A stretch of DNA of 31,170 nucleotides from Oxalobacteraceae bacterium (GTDB taxonomy: Bacteria > Pseudomonadota > Gammaproteobacteria > Burkholderiales > Burkholderiaceae_D), in contig JAGKXB010000038.1 in the NCBI GenBank assembly GCA_021151485.1, positions 1 through 31,170 on the forward strand, in the 5' to 3' direction. Positions 18,861 through 27,686 of the stretch are shown piece by piece (within the stretch, counting starts at the first letter, position 1; each line of letters starts with the position of its first letter). The position numbers and the translations under genes are program-made. The notes under the pieces were generated by a model. It was not told the DNA's origin and ran no database searches. It saw nothing but the letters and a program-made list of their open reading frames with translations.

Positions 18861-19413
18861 TATCAATCAGTTCCAGCATGCTAACGTGATCCGATTTGTC
18901 ACAGAAACCTTGATGGCACCTTTGGTAGAACGTCACGCTGAGCTCGCGAACAAAATGCGCGGCATCATGCAAGCTTCGATTGTTGCACAGGGGGATTACA
19001 TCACCATTGCACATACTCCCGAAGAGGATTCGGCCATCAAAGATCAAATGAATGCTTTGTGCGATACAGAGGACATAAGAACAAGTTCCACCACAGCAGT
19101 TGATACGTTTCTTGCCAGTTTGACGCCTGAGGACAAACGGACTGTTTTGCCTAGATTAGCCGTGTTGCTAGGCACGATGGCGAAACAAGGGGTGTTGGGG
19201 TATCACCATGGTGATGATGATAATAATCAAGCGAATACCTTGTTGTATTTGTTAGCGTCGCATTGCTTCCATCAATTACGAGACAATCCTGGCATTGTAT
19301 TCCCAGAAAATTTTCACCAAGATTTGAATCAAGGTATTTGCATTGAATCGTTAACTAATAGTTTGGTTATTGCTAATGACGGTGTTTTTAATGACGTGTT
19401 TGCTACGCGTTGA
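18814..19413 (+). CDS. Unrecognised protein, overlapping or frame-shifted continuation of the repeat protein
   Basis: This frame is +1 relative to the repeat protein. From ATG 18814 it gives about 199 residues beginning MPSKSITNSSFCILFDINQF, with GAGGA 11 bases upstream, and overlaps the first gene by 47 bases. Alternatively it is the C-terminal part of the same protein: removal of one T from the TTTTT run at 18854-18858 would join the frames into one product of about 750 residues, reading LYPFDINQFQHANVIRF. The protein is mostly helical and acidic, with TPEDKRTVLPRLAVLLGTMAKQGVLGYHHGDDDNN and a C-terminal LTNSLVIANDGVFNDVFATR. No known domain is recognised and there is no signal peptide. Confidence 0.6.
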   Translation: MPSKSITNSSFCILFDINQFQHANVIRFVTETLMAPLVERHAELANKMRGIMQASIVAQGDYITIAHTPEEDSAIKDQMNALCDTEDIRTSSTTAVDTFLASLTPEDKRTVLPRLAVLLGTMAKQGVLGYHHGDDDNNQANTLLYLLASHCFHQLRDNPGIVFPENFHQDLNQGICIESLTNSLVIANDGVFNDVFATR

Positions 19414-19500
19414 ATTTTGTTGAATTTAAGAAGCTGTTGCACACGAAGTTAATGATGTCAAATTTAGCACTGACATAGTTCAATTTAGGGTTGAAATAAA

Positions 19501-19737
19501 ATGCATATCATCTTCATAGCATGGATTTATGTCGTGTTAATGATGTCTCTGACTGAGTCATCCCTCACCGCCGGAGTTATCACTTTTTTAGCGTACTGCG
19601 TATTGCCTTTGGCAATCATTCATTACATTACGAATGGCAAACAGCGTAAACAACGTAAACACCAAAACCAACAAAAATTTAAGCAAGCTCAACAAACTCA
19701 GCAAGAACAATCAAAAAAGCCGCAACCACCTATTTAA
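19501..19737 (+). CDS. Small two-helix membrane protein
   Basis: The 78-residue product has two predicted membrane segments (about residues 3-17 and 23-44) followed by a basic, glutamine-rich cytoplasmic tail (KQRKQRKHQNQQKF, then QAQQTQQEQSKKPQPPI). Small proteins of this form are often seen next to pgeF in Burkholderiales. Its last eight bases overlap the 3' end of the convergent pgeF gene. An AGGG lies 12 bases before the ATG. Function is unknown. Confidence 0.65.
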   Translation: MHIIFIAWIYVVLMMSLTESSLTAGVITFLAYCVLPLAIIHYITNGKQRKQRKHQNQQKFKQAQQTQQEQSKKPQPPI

Positions 19738-20482
19738 TCCAAATCACCGTCGCCATCCGCCCCGTCGTCTTATCCCGACGATAGGAATAAAAATCCTGTG
19801 CATTCGTCATCGTGCAAAAATTGCCACCATACACAAGATTAATACCAACATTTTGTAATCGCATCCGAGCCAGCATGTAAATATCTGCCAGATACTTACA
19901 TGCTGAAATAGGTTTGAACGCTTGTTGTGCTTTGGCATCCTGATGCGTGAATGCTTGAAAAACGTCTTCACCCACCTCAAACTGTTGAGCGCTAATGGCT
20001 GGCCCCAGCCATACCATGATTTCGCCAGCACCAGCTTCCCGCATACGCATGACCGTGTTTTCCAGCACACCTTCTACCAAACCACGCCAACCCGCATGGG
20101 CATTAGCGACTACCTGACCAGCCGTATCGCAAAACAAGACTGGCAAACAATCCGCCGTTTGTATCGCACACACCACGCCACTTTGTGTCGCAAAACTGGC
20201 ATCCGCTTCTGGCACGGCATTGATTTCCACCCTGGCTGCATCGACCACAGCCGTACCATGCACTTGCGTCAACCACACTGGCTCAGATGGCAAAAAAGTC
20301 CGCAGCAACGCGCGATTTTGTCGCACGTGCTGCCATTCATCCCCAACATGCAGCGCCACATTGAATCCCCCCTCACCCAAGCCATTGTCATACGGCGCTG
20401 TGCTAAAACCACCTTGGCGTAACGTGGTAAAGGCAACAATATTTTTAGGTGCATCGATCCAGTCAGGGGTGATTATTTGCAT
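19730..20482 (-). CDS. pgeF: Peptidoglycan editing factor PgeF / multicopper polyphenol oxidase-like (YfiH) family
   Basis: The 250-residue protein belongs to the YfiH/LACC1 family. In E. coli PgeF removes mis-incorporated L-Ser from UDP-MurNAc, and other members have purine nucleoside phosphorylase or adenosine deaminase activity. The metal-site residues are visible: His75 in QVHGTAVV, Cys112 in TADCLPVLF and His129 in NAHAGWRG. The C-terminal FYSYRRDKTTGRMATVIWI is also typical. Its start overlaps the rluD stop by 10 bases, so it is translated from the rluD transcript. Confidence 0.94.
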   Translation of the reverse strand: MQIITPDWIDAPKNIVAFTTLRQGGFSTAPYDNGLGEGGFNVALHVGDEWQHVRQNRALLRTFLPSEPVWLTQVHGTAVVDAARVEINAVPEADASFATQSGVVCAIQTADCLPVLFCDTAGQVVANAHAGWRGLVEGVLENTVMRMREAGAGEIMVWLGPAISAQQFEVGEDVFQAFTHQDAKAQQAFKPISACKYLADIYMLARMRLQNVGINLVYGGNFCTMTNAQDFYSYRRDKTTGRMATVIWIK

Positions 20483-21510
20483 AAAACATCCATGTCTTTC
20501 TCATTCATCCCAATACCAGCGCGCGCAATCAACTCCGAAAAATCCGTCGCCAATGGCACTGTCCATTCAGCAAATTTTGCCGTTGCAGGATGGGATAAAC
20601 CTAATCGATAGGCTTGTAAGGCCTGACGCGGGAACACATGCGCCAAATGCTGCTTTCCATACAAAGCATCACCCACCAACGGAAACCCCAAAGACAGCAT
20701 ATGTACTCTGATTTGGTGCGTACGCCCTGTTTCTAATTGACAACGAATCAGACTGACCGGTTTACCATCTAAAAGGCCCGTTGCAAGCCGCTGATAATGT
20801 GTAATCGCAGGTTTTGCAGTCGCATTTTCCGACACCGCCATCTTGATCCGATCACGCGGATGTCGCCCCATAGCCGCATTAATCGTGCCGTTTAATTGTG
20901 GCAAGCCCCATACCAAAGCCAAGTATTCTCGTTTGACAGTACGTTCCTGCAATTGACGCACCAGTTCTGTATGCGCTTGCAAGGTTTTAGCAATCACCAT
21001 CAAACCACTCGTATCTTTATCCAGGCGATGCACAATTCCGGCACGTGGCACGCCAGCAATGGCGGGATAATGTTGCAACAAACCATTTAGGAGTGTGCCA
21101 GACCAATTCCCGGCAGCCGGATGCACAACCAAACCAGCAGGTTTATTGATGACGATGATGCTTGTATCTTCATGCACGATCGCTAAGTCCATGCTTTCAG
21201 CAACATAGGCTTTATCTTCAGGTGCAGCTTGTGGAAGGATGACAATTTTTTCATCACCATAGCTCAGCATTTTGGTGCGAGCGAGCTGATCATTAACAGT
21301 AACAAATCCCGCCTCTATCCATTGTTGAATACGACTACGAGAAAATTGCGGCACACGCTTTGAAATCACTTTATCCAATCGCTCACCGCAAGCATCTTCA
21401 TGTAATTGCAAAACGATGGGTTGCATTTCTGTTACTTCCGAGCTCTCTCCTTCTTCCATGTCATTAACATCAATATATTCAACAGATTCCATATATTTCA
21501 TACATTCCAT
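20473..21510 (-). CDS. rluD: 23S rRNA pseudouridine(1911/1915/1917) synthase RluD
   Basis: RluD modifies helix 69 of 23S rRNA. The 345-residue protein has an S4 domain (about residues 40-85, GERLDKVISKRVPQFSRSR), and the RluA-class catalytic domain with INKPAGLVVHPAAGN and GIVHRLDKDTSGLMV; Asp164 is catalytic. RCQLETGRTHQIRVHM is also intact. Several in-frame ATG codons (21510, 21501, 21492, 21459, 21426) precede the conserved part, so the start is uncertain; MQPIVLQLHEDACGERLD at 21426 is possible. It is divergent from bamD, and pgeF follows it, the standard order in Burkholderiales. Confidence 0.95.
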   Translation of the reverse strand: MECMKYMESVEYIDVNDMEEGESSEVTEMQPIVLQLHEDACGERLDKVISKRVPQFSRSRIQQWIEAGFVTVNDQLARTKMLSYGDEKIVILPQAAPEDKAYVAESMDLAIVHEDTSIIVINKPAGLVVHPAAGNWSGTLLNGLLQHYPAIAGVPRAGIVHRLDKDTSGLMVIAKTLQAHTELVRQLQERTVKREYLALVWGLPQLNGTINAAMGRHPRDRIKMAVSENATAKPAITHYQRLATGLLDGKPVSLIRCQLETGRTHQIRVHMLSLGFPLVGDALYGKQHLAHVFPRQALQAYRLGLSHPATAKFAEWTVPLATDFSELIARAGIGMNEKDMDVLCK

Positions 21511-21567
21511 ATTTATTCTTCAATATTGATCGCTTCGCACAATCGCCTGCCATATTTGGCGTTGAGG

Positions 21568-21596
21568 TTACGATCACAAATCCCATCGGCTATAAT
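21568..21596 (+). promoter_or_regulatory. Probable promoter for bamD
   Basis: A perfect TATAAT (21591-21596) lies 84 bases before the bamD ATG. A weak -35 TTACGA (21568-21573) is at 17 bases spacing. Confidence 0.5.
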
Positions 21597-21679
21597 CAGC
21601 CTCTTTGTGCTACTCCACTATTTATCCACTATTTATTGTGCTGTTTAGCGGCCATTTACATTATCCATTACCAAACGTC

Positions 21680-22510
21680 ATGCAAAAAAAATCATTAAAA
21701 ATCACTCTTTTATTTGTTTTTACCTTAGGGTTATCTGCATGCGGTTTGTTGCCCGAAGCAACGGATGAGACAAAAGCTTGGTCTGACTCAAAATTATACG
21801 CTGAGGCACACGATGAATTAACGACTGGCAATTATGACAAGTCGATTCAATATTTTGAAAAACTAGAAGCACGCTACCCCTTTGGCCTTTATGCACAACA
21901 AGCTCAAATAGAAATGGCTTATGCCTACTATCGACAAGGTGAGCAAGCACAAGCATCGGCTGCGGTGGAGCGCTTCATCAAATTGCATCCTAACCATCCA
22001 AGGATGGATTACATGTTGTATTTGCGTGGTTTAATTTCTTTTAATGACAGAGTCAGTGCATTGAATTTCATCTACGCCCAAGATCCGACTGAGCGCGACC
22101 AAAAAGCAACGCGCATGGCATTTGATGGATTCAAACAATTAGTCGAACGCTTTCCCAAAAGTATTTACACACCAGATGCCACTGCGCGCATGCAATATTT
22201 GCTTTACGCGATGACACAATATGAAGTGCATGTGGCCAGGTTTTATTATCGACACAATGCTTATTTGGCCGCAATCAATCGCGCACAATCTCTTATTAAT
22301 GATTATCGTGACTCACCTGCAGTAGAAGAAGCACTATTCATCATGATGAATTCTTACGATAAATTGGGATTAAAAGACTTGCGTGACGATACGGAACGCG
22401 TCTTTAAGAAAAACTTTCCTGATAGCAAACTGATCAAAAACGACAACAATAAAAATAACAAAAATAATAAAAATAATAAAAACACCAATCCATGGTGGAA
22501 AATTTGGTAG
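21680..22510 (+). CDS. bamD: Outer membrane assembly lipoprotein BamD
   Basis: BamD is the essential TPR lipoprotein of the BAM complex. From ATG 21680 it has about 276 residues. A lipoprotein signal ends in GLSAC, with Cys21 as the lipidated residue. Tetratricopeptide helices follow, with YAEAHDELTTGNYDKSIQYFEKLEARYPFG, AYYRQGEQAQASAAVERFIKLHPNHP and the family-typical YMLYLRGL. The C-terminus is unusual: a run of Asn and Lys (NDNNKNNKNNKNNKN, about 15 residues) encoded by an AAC/AAT/AAA microsatellite near 22440-22490, followed by PWWKIW. An earlier in-frame ATG at 21605 would put a non-signal sequence before the lipoprotein signal and is not favoured. Confidence 0.95.
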   Translation: MQKKSLKITLLFVFTLGLSACGLLPEATDETKAWSDSKLYAEAHDELTTGNYDKSIQYFEKLEARYPFGLYAQQAQIEMAYAYYRQGEQAQASAAVERFIKLHPNHPRMDYMLYLRGLISFNDRVSALNFIYAQDPTERDQKATRMAFDGFKQLVERFPKSIYTPDATARMQYLLYAMTQYEVHVARFYYRHNAYLAAINRAQSLINDYRDSPAVEEALFIMMNSYDKLGLKDLRDDTERVFKKNFPDSKLIKNDNNKNNKNNKNNKNTNPWWKIW

Positions 22511-22531
22511 TGTATTTACAACGACACTACC
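22506..22531. terminator. Perfect palindrome joining the ends of bamD and moeB
   Basis: GGTAGTGT (22506-22513) and ACACTACC (22524-22531) are perfect inverted repeats around a 10-base loop. Both stop codons of the convergent genes, bamD TAG 22508-22510 and moeB TAG on the minus strand (22527-22529), fall inside the arms. It lacks a T-run on either side, so it is a candidate bidirectional stem-loop rather than a classic terminator. Confidence 0.55.
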
Positions 22532-23276
22532 GATGATGACAGATTGCACATGCAGTATTACGTGCAATCTTAATACTGCTCCACTCCATGGTCAGCGCAT
22601 TCAGCAACTGCAAGCGCCCAGTTAATGAGACGCCAACCTTCATCAGCAACTTCAACGCTTCCGCCGCCTGCATTGCACCAATAATACCGACTAGCGGCGA
22701 AAAAACACCCATGCTAGAACACAGCACTTCTTCAAAATGCTGATCTTCTGGAAATAAGCAGGCATAACAAGGGGAAGTCGCATCACGTGTATCAAAAACG
22801 CTGATTTGACCATCCAACTTTAAAGCAGCACCAGAAACCAAAGGAACGCCATGCATCACACAGGCACGATTCACTGCATGGCGGGTAGCAAAATTATCAC
22901 TACAATCGAGCACAACATCGGCATGTGCGACTAAGGCATGCAAGCGCTCATTTTTCGCCTTTTCAGCTAAGGCAATGACATGTACTTCGGGATTAATTTG
23001 ACGCAACGCCTGCTGGGCAGAATGGGCTTTTAATTGACCAATCCGATCGGTTGTGTGCAAAATTTGGCGCTGTAAATTGCTTAAATCGACCGTATCGTGA
23101 TCCACCAGAGTCATAGTACCTACACCGGCTGATGCCAGATAATAAGCGGCGGGTGAACCTAAACCACCAGCACCAATCACCAAAACATGTCCCGCCAATA
23201 TTTTTGCCTGGCCTTCAATTCCAATTTCATCTAGCAAAATATGGCGGGAATAACGTAATAGCTGGTGATCATTCAT
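22527..23276 (-). CDS. moeB: MoeB/ThiF/HesA-family adenylyltransferase
   Basis: This E1-like enzyme adenylates the C-terminal glycine of a small sulfur carrier protein (MoaD or ThiS) in molybdopterin or thiamine synthesis. The 249-residue protein has the nucleotide loop GAGGLGSPAAYYLA (residues 35-48), DLSNLQRQILH, VLDCSDNFATRHAVN, and four zinc-ligand cysteines in two CxxC pairs (170/173 and 243/246). The candidate catalytic cysteine is Cys186 in EVLCSSMGVFSP. Lacking a rhodanese domain, it is the short MoeB form; ThiF cannot be excluded. It starts three bases after the ctp stop. Confidence 0.88.
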   Translation of the reverse strand: MNDHQLLRYSRHILLDEIGIEGQAKILAGHVLVIGAGGLGSPAAYYLASAGVGTMTLVDHDTVDLSNLQRQILHTTDRIGQLKAHSAQQALRQINPEVHVIALAEKAKNERLHALVAHADVVLDCSDNFATRHAVNRACVMHGVPLVSGAALKLDGQISVFDTRDATSPCYACLFPEDQHFEEVLCSSMGVFSPLVGIIGAMQAAEALKLLMKVGVSLTGRLQLLNALTMEWSSIKIARNTACAICHHR

Positions 23277-23279
23277 GAG

Positions 23280-24752
23280 TTATTTCGACGTGCCGCCTTT
23301 TTTCTCTACACTCTCTTTTTCTTTCGCAGAATCTTGCGCATCGTCTTTTTTGGATGCTTCTTTTACTTTTGACAATTGCACTGGCAAGCCTTTTAAATGA
23401 TTTAAAGCTTGTGCTAGCTGGAAATCTTCTTTACTACCGTATTCCAGTGGTTTTCGCTTTCTTTCAAGTGCAATAAGGCGCTGCTCTTCTTCCAATTCGT
23501 CACGTTTTGTCGCTGTTTCAGCTTTTTTATCAGTGTCATTAATTAAATGCTTTTGCAAATCGACTTCACGTGTACGCAAGCTGTTCAAGCCATCACCATC
23601 TTTGTACTCATCCACCATCAAATCGGGAACAATACCTTTCGCTTGAATAGAACGACCACTCGGTGTGTAGTAACGCGCAGTTGTCAACTTTATTGCAGTA
23701 TCAGCTGATAATTGTCTTATGGTTTGGACGGAACCCTTACCAAAAGTCTGCGTGCCCATGATGGTGGCACGTTTATAGTCTTGCAATGCGCCAGCAACAA
23801 TTTCAGATGCAGATGCTGAACCTGTATTCACAAGCACCACCATTGGTACTGTTTTTGCCTGCCCATTTAATGTAGCTAAAGGATCCAATGTCATGGATTT
23901 TGCATAAAATTTAGGACTAGCATTAAATGTCTCTTTAGATGAAGCCAATTGTCCATTAGTAGAAACGATCACCACATTTTTCGGCAAAAATGCGCCAGCA
24001 ACACCAATCGCACCAGGTAACACGCCACCGGGATCATTACGTAAATCAAGCACTAATCCTTTTAAATGAGGCTCCTGTGTCGATAAGGTATTAATTTTTT
24101 TGACCAAATCGTCAACTGTTGGCTCCTGAAACTGAGCAATACGCACCCACGCGTAACCTGGCTCAACGATTTTTGCTTTCACGCTTTGAACATGAATTTC
24201 CTCACGTGTAATCGTCAAAATGATGGGCTTATCCTCATCTTTTCTGGCGATAGTCAAGCTAATTTTTGTACGTGGCTCGCCACGCATTTTTTTGACAGCC
24301 TCATCCAGGGTTAATCCTTTGACCGGTGTTGTATCCAAGCGCGTAATCAAATCACCAGCCTTAACACCAGCACGATAGGCTGGTGAGTCTTCAATGGGTG
24401 AAATGACTTTTACGTAGCCATCTTCCATTCCGACTTCAATACCAAGACCAACAAATTTACCTTGTGTACCTTCACGTAACTCTTTAAATGCTTTTTTATC
24501 GAGATAGGCAGAGTGAGGGTCAAGCGAAGCGACCATACCAGAAATGGCCTCTGTTAATAATTTTTTGTCTTCAACTGGCTCAACGTAATCAGACTTGATT
24601 AAGCCAAACACATCCGCCAACTGGCGCAATGATTCAAGCGGCAGAGGTGTTGCGGCTTCTTTTTGCGCTAATGCCGAAAACTGCATAGAAGCAGCAACAC
24701 CCGCAATCATCCCTAAACTGATAAGGCCAATATTTTTAATTTTGTTGCCCAT
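23280..24752 (-). CDS. ctpA: S41-family C-terminal processing peptidase
   Basis: C-terminal processing proteases of family S41A degrade or trim envelope proteins. The 490-residue protein has an N-terminal signal or anchor (about residues 7-28), a PDZ domain (about 100-185, GKFVGLGIEVGMEDG, SPAYRAGVKAGDLI) and the protease domain with the Ser-Lys dyad: Ser314 in NTGSASASEIVAG and Lys339 in TFGKGSVQT, at the usual 25-residue spacing. The C-terminal tail (about 440-490) is Lys/Glu/Asp rich and variable. It lies between the EnvC-like gene and moeB, the standard block. Confidence 0.93.
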   Translation of the reverse strand: MGNKIKNIGLISLGMIAGVAASMQFSALAQKEAATPLPLESLRQLADVFGLIKSDYVEPVEDKKLLTEAISGMVASLDPHSAYLDKKAFKELREGTQGKFVGLGIEVGMEDGYVKVISPIEDSPAYRAGVKAGDLITRLDTTPVKGLTLDEAVKKMRGEPRTKISLTIARKDEDKPIILTITREEIHVQSVKAKIVEPGYAWVRIAQFQEPTVDDLVKKINTLSTQEPHLKGLVLDLRNDPGGVLPGAIGVAGAFLPKNVVIVSTNGQLASSKETFNASPKFYAKSMTLDPLATLNGQAKTVPMVVLVNTGSASASEIVAGALQDYKRATIMGTQTFGKGSVQTIRQLSADTAIKLTTARYYTPSGRSIQAKGIVPDLMVDEYKDGDGLNSLRTREVDLQKHLINDTDKKAETATKRDELEEEQRLIALERKRKPLEYGSKEDFQLAQALNHLKGLPVQLSKVKEASKKDDAQDSAKEKESVEKKGGTSK

Positions 24753-24834
24753 TTCTCACCCGACCTTCACTTTCTTGAGATAATTCATTTCATTGACCTG
24801 CCATTTTGATATTTCTTGGACTTGCCTGTGATCA

Positions 24835-26295
24835 TTATTTATTGCCGGCAGCCCAAGTCAAGGGATCAAATGCGCGCCCCTGATGCCTGAGTTCGAAGTA
24901 TAAACCCGATTGCTCATTACCACCGCTACTCCCGGCGCTAGCAATAACATCACCAGTCTTGACTACTTCACCAGCACGCTTAAACAATGTGTGGTTGTTA
25001 CCGTAAATACTCAAGTATTGACTACCATGATCAACAATAATCAGATTACCAAAACCTCGTAACCAATCAGAAAACACCACTTTTCCACCTGCAACAGATT
25101 TAATTTCTGTTCCTTCTGCTGCGCGTATAAAGATACCTTTTCCGCTCATTCCATCAACGTGTCTACTGCCATATCGTGCAGTCAAGGTGCCACGTACCGG
25201 CAGCTTTAATTGTCCCCGCAAACGCGCAAACGCTTGCTCTGCTTCTTGAACATTTTTTTCAATACCAACAACCTCAATATTATCTTTAGACGAATTCGCA
25301 TCGTTATCTGCAAGCTCAGTTTGAGATTGATTCTGAATTGTTTGACTACGCTCTTTTATTTTTTTATCCGTATGATTGGTATTTTTAGTTGTCTTGATAA
25401 CTTGATCTTTCTTATCCTTCTTTCGTTTTGCCTCTGCTAATTGTTGCAAACGACGCTTTTCTTTATTTGCCGCCTCTATTTTTGCTTGCTCTTCTAATTT
25501 GGCAAGCTTTTCTACCAAACGCGTCAAACGTTGCTCATCACGCTCTAAGTTACCTGCTTCTTTACGCTGCGCATCCAGTTTATTAGATAGTTTCGATAAC
25601 AATGCACTACGTTTAGTTTTTTCATTTTCCAGAATAGTTTTTTGTTCACGCTTTTCTTGCACAATTTCTTTTAGCGCCTCTTGTGCATCGTGCGTTTTTG
25701 CTTGGTTAATTTCGATCTCTTGCAAGTTGCTACGTAAACTATCGACCCATTTAGCTTGAGCTTGGGACACATAAGTCATGTACTGTAATTCGCGATTAAT
25801 GCGATTCGGATTATCACCAGATAACAAATATTTCATTCGATCTTCGTTACCTGCGACATATTGCTCACGTAATAATTTCGCCAACTTTTTTTGTTGCAAC
25901 TGAATAAGATTGCTAAGTTCGGCGTGCTGCTTTAACAATCCCTTTAATTTACTTTCAGTTTGAGATTGCTCTTGCGCCAAGTTACGTAAATTTCTATTGG
26001 CATTTGAAATGGCTTGTTCAGATTGCGCTAAGGTATCCGCAGCTGATTCTTTGGCGGAACTTGTTTGGTTAATTTCTTGCTTTAGCTTACTCAATTTAGC
26101 ATGCAACGCAGCGCTTTCTGCTTCAGCGATGCTTTTTTGCTTACTACGTTCAGTAGCATGCAACGCAGCCTGCGCTGCGGTCAGTGGCAGGGACGCCAAA
26201 CCAATCCCCATTACTGACAGCAACACACTACATACTAACTTTTCAACATTGCCAGAATAGGAATATGGAAGGCGGATAAAACGTATAAAACACAT
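24835..26295 (-). CDS. EnvC-like murein hydrolase activator with degenerate M23 domain
   Basis: The 486-residue protein has a signal-like segment (about residues 16-43, LLSVMGIGLASLPLTAAQA), a long coiled coil (about 50-300) and a C-terminal LytM/M23 domain (about 370-486, LTARYGSRHVDG, GGKVVFSDWLRGFGNLIIVDHG, YLSIYGNNHTL). The zinc-binding HxH is replaced (FELRHQG context, with LYFELR), and the first HxxxD is KGIFIRA, so the domain is probably non-catalytic. EnvC is known to activate amidases AmiA/B during septum splitting. It starts about 13 bases after gpmA ends and precedes ctp, so this looks like one operon for cell division and envelope proteolysis. Confidence 0.88.
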   Translation of the reverse strand: MCFIRFIRLPYSYSGNVEKLVCSVLLSVMGIGLASLPLTAAQAALHATERSKQKSIAEAESAALHAKLSKLKQEINQTSSAKESAADTLAQSEQAISNANRNLRNLAQEQSQTESKLKGLLKQHAELSNLIQLQQKKLAKLLREQYVAGNEDRMKYLLSGDNPNRINRELQYMTYVSQAQAKWVDSLRSNLQEIEINQAKTHDAQEALKEIVQEKREQKTILENEKTKRSALLSKLSNKLDAQRKEAGNLERDEQRLTRLVEKLAKLEEQAKIEAANKEKRRLQQLAEAKRKKDKKDQVIKTTKNTNHTDKKIKERSQTIQNQSQTELADNDANSSKDNIEVVGIEKNVQEAEQAFARLRGQLKLPVRGTLTARYGSRHVDGMSGKGIFIRAAEGTEIKSVAGGKVVFSDWLRGFGNLIIVDHGSQYLSIYGNNHTLFKRAGEVVKTGDVIASAGSSGGNEQSGLYFELRHQGRAFDPLTWAAGNK

Positions 26296-26308
26296 ATTAA
26301 ATATTTAA

Positions 26309-27055
26309 CTATTTCGCTTTACCTTGATTGGCTACTGCTTGCATTGCTTTATCAATCGCTGCTGCATCACCTAAGTAATAATGTCTGATAGGTTTCAAAT
26401 CAGCATCCAATTCGTACACCAGTGGCTGGCCATTGGGAATATTCAAATTGACGATATCAGCATCACTAATCCCATCCAACATTTTGATCAAAGCACGCAA
26501 GCTATTGCCGTGCGCTGATATAAGAATTTGTTTGCCTTGACGAATCGCTGGTGCAATCGAGTCATTCCAGGCTGGCATAACACGTGCAACAGTATCTTTT
26601 AAACACTCTGTCAGTGGAATTTCTGTTTCTGACAAAGCAGCATAACGAGGATCATTGTATGAAGTACGCGCATCATTTTTTTCCAATGCTGGCGGTGGGG
26701 TGTCATAACTACGGCGCCATACCAAAACTTGCTCATCACCGTATAACGCAGCAGTCTCAGTTTTATCCAACCCTTGCAACGCACCGTAATGACGTTCATT
26801 CAAACGCCAATCATGTTTTACTGGTATCCACATCAAATCCATCGAATCCAGTGTAAGCGCAAGCGTACGAATTGCGCGTTTTAACACCGACGTGTAAGCA
26901 AAATCAAAACTAAAGCCAGCTTGCTGCAACAGCTTCCCTGCATTTTTAGCTTCAGCCATTCCTTTTTCAGTCAAATCAACATCAGTCCAACCAGTAAAAC
27001 GATTTTCCAAATTCCAAGTGGATTCGCCGTGACGCATCAATACAATTTTGTACAT
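26309..27055 (-). CDS. gpmA: 2,3-bisphosphoglycerate-dependent phosphoglycerate mutase
   Basis: GpmA interconverts 3- and 2-phosphoglycerate in glycolysis. The 248-residue protein is the cofactor-dependent form: [18 protein letters not shown] places the phosphorylated His at residue 9, followed by [11 protein letters not shown] and [12 protein letters not shown], which carries the second catalytic histidine, and [16 protein letters not shown]. It is the promoter-proximal gene of the block gpmA - EnvC-like - ctp - moeB and is divergent from the rhodanese gene. Confidence 0.97.
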   Translation of the reverse strand: MYKIVLMRHGESTWNLENRFTGWTDVDLTEKGMAEAKNAGKLLQQAGFSFDFAYTSVLKRAIRTLALTLDSMDLMWIPVKHDWRLNERHYGALQGLDKTETAALYGDEQVLVWRRSYDTPPPALEKNDARTSYNDPRYAALSETEIPLTECLKDTVARVMPAWNDSIAPAIRQGKQILISAHGNSLRALIKMLDGISDADIVNLNIPNGQPLVYELDADLKPIRHYYLGDAAAIDKAMQAVANQGKAK

Positions 27056-27174
27056 AGTGAAATAAATAATAAGTTATTAATAAAAATACATAAAAATACA
27101 TGAAAATATATAAGAATGTTTAAAGCAATCAACCTTAAAAACTCACACCAAAAATCCTTTTTTCACTTCTATCT

Positions 27175-27180
27175 TATAAT
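27175..27180 (+). promoter_or_regulatory. Possible -10 element for the rhodanese-grxC-secB cluster
   Basis: A perfect TATAAT lies 93 bases before the GTG start; no good -35 is seen at 16-18 bases. The rest of the 217-bp divergent gap shows only AT-rich sequence. Confidence 0.35.
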
Positions 27181-27272
27181 GCGCGGACTCAGCAAAAATC
27201 AGAAAAAAATCAACAACAAATCAAGCAAAAACCAATTACAAATTAACCATAAATTTAAATAACTGGATTATC

Positions 27273-27686
27273 GTGAAATTCATCATAGACAACATTTTCA
27301 TCATCGGAACAGCGCTTGTATCAGGCATCGCTCTACTTTGGCCGAGTCTGCAAAACAGAGGTCAAAAAGTTTCATTATTAGAAGCAACACAATTAATCAA
27401 TCAAGGAAAAACCACGATTCTTGACGTCCGTGACACTGAGCAATTTAATGCAGCGCATCTTCGTGGTTCAAAAAACATTCCATTCAAAGAGCTTACAAAT
27501 CGAATCGAAGAATTAACAAAATCCAAATCAAAAACGCTGATTGTTGTTTGCCAATCTGGATTTTTATCTTCAAAAGCAAGTGCGCAACTCAAAAAACATG
27601 ATTTTAATACAGTGTTCAGCCTGAATGGTGGTTTAGATGCCTGGCAAGCACAAGGTTTACCAACAAGCAAGGTGAAGGCATCATGA
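27273..27686 (+). CDS. Membrane-anchored rhodanese-like domain protein
   Basis: The 137-residue protein starts at GTG 27273. A single N-terminal hydrophobic span (about residues 7-25) is followed by a rhodanese domain: VSLLEATQLINQGKTTILDVRD, FNAAHLRGSKNIPF and the active-site loop VVCQSGFLSS with Cys93. The loop lacks the arginine found in many active sulfurtransferases (CxxGxR); its place is taken by Leu. It overlaps grxC by four bases (ATGA). The cluster rhodanese-grxC-secB is typical of Burkholderiales, suggesting a thiol or sulfur-related envelope function; the exact substrate is unknown. Confidence 0.92.
   Translation: MKFIIDNIFIIGTALVSGIALLWPSLQNRGQKVSLLEATQLINQGKTTILDVRDTEQFNAAHLRGSKNIPFKELTNRIEELTKSKSKTLIVVCQSGFLSSKASAQLKKHDFNTVFSLNGGLDAWQAQGLPTSKVKAS

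Noticed and set aside
21605..21679. An earlier ATG for bamD at 21605
   Set aside because: It would place 25 residues before the lipoprotein signal, which must be N-terminal; ATG 21680 matches family members.
22527..23276. Calling the adenylyltransferase ThiF with confidence
   Set aside because: MoeB, ThiF and HesA share the same motifs; context of neighbours does not settle it.
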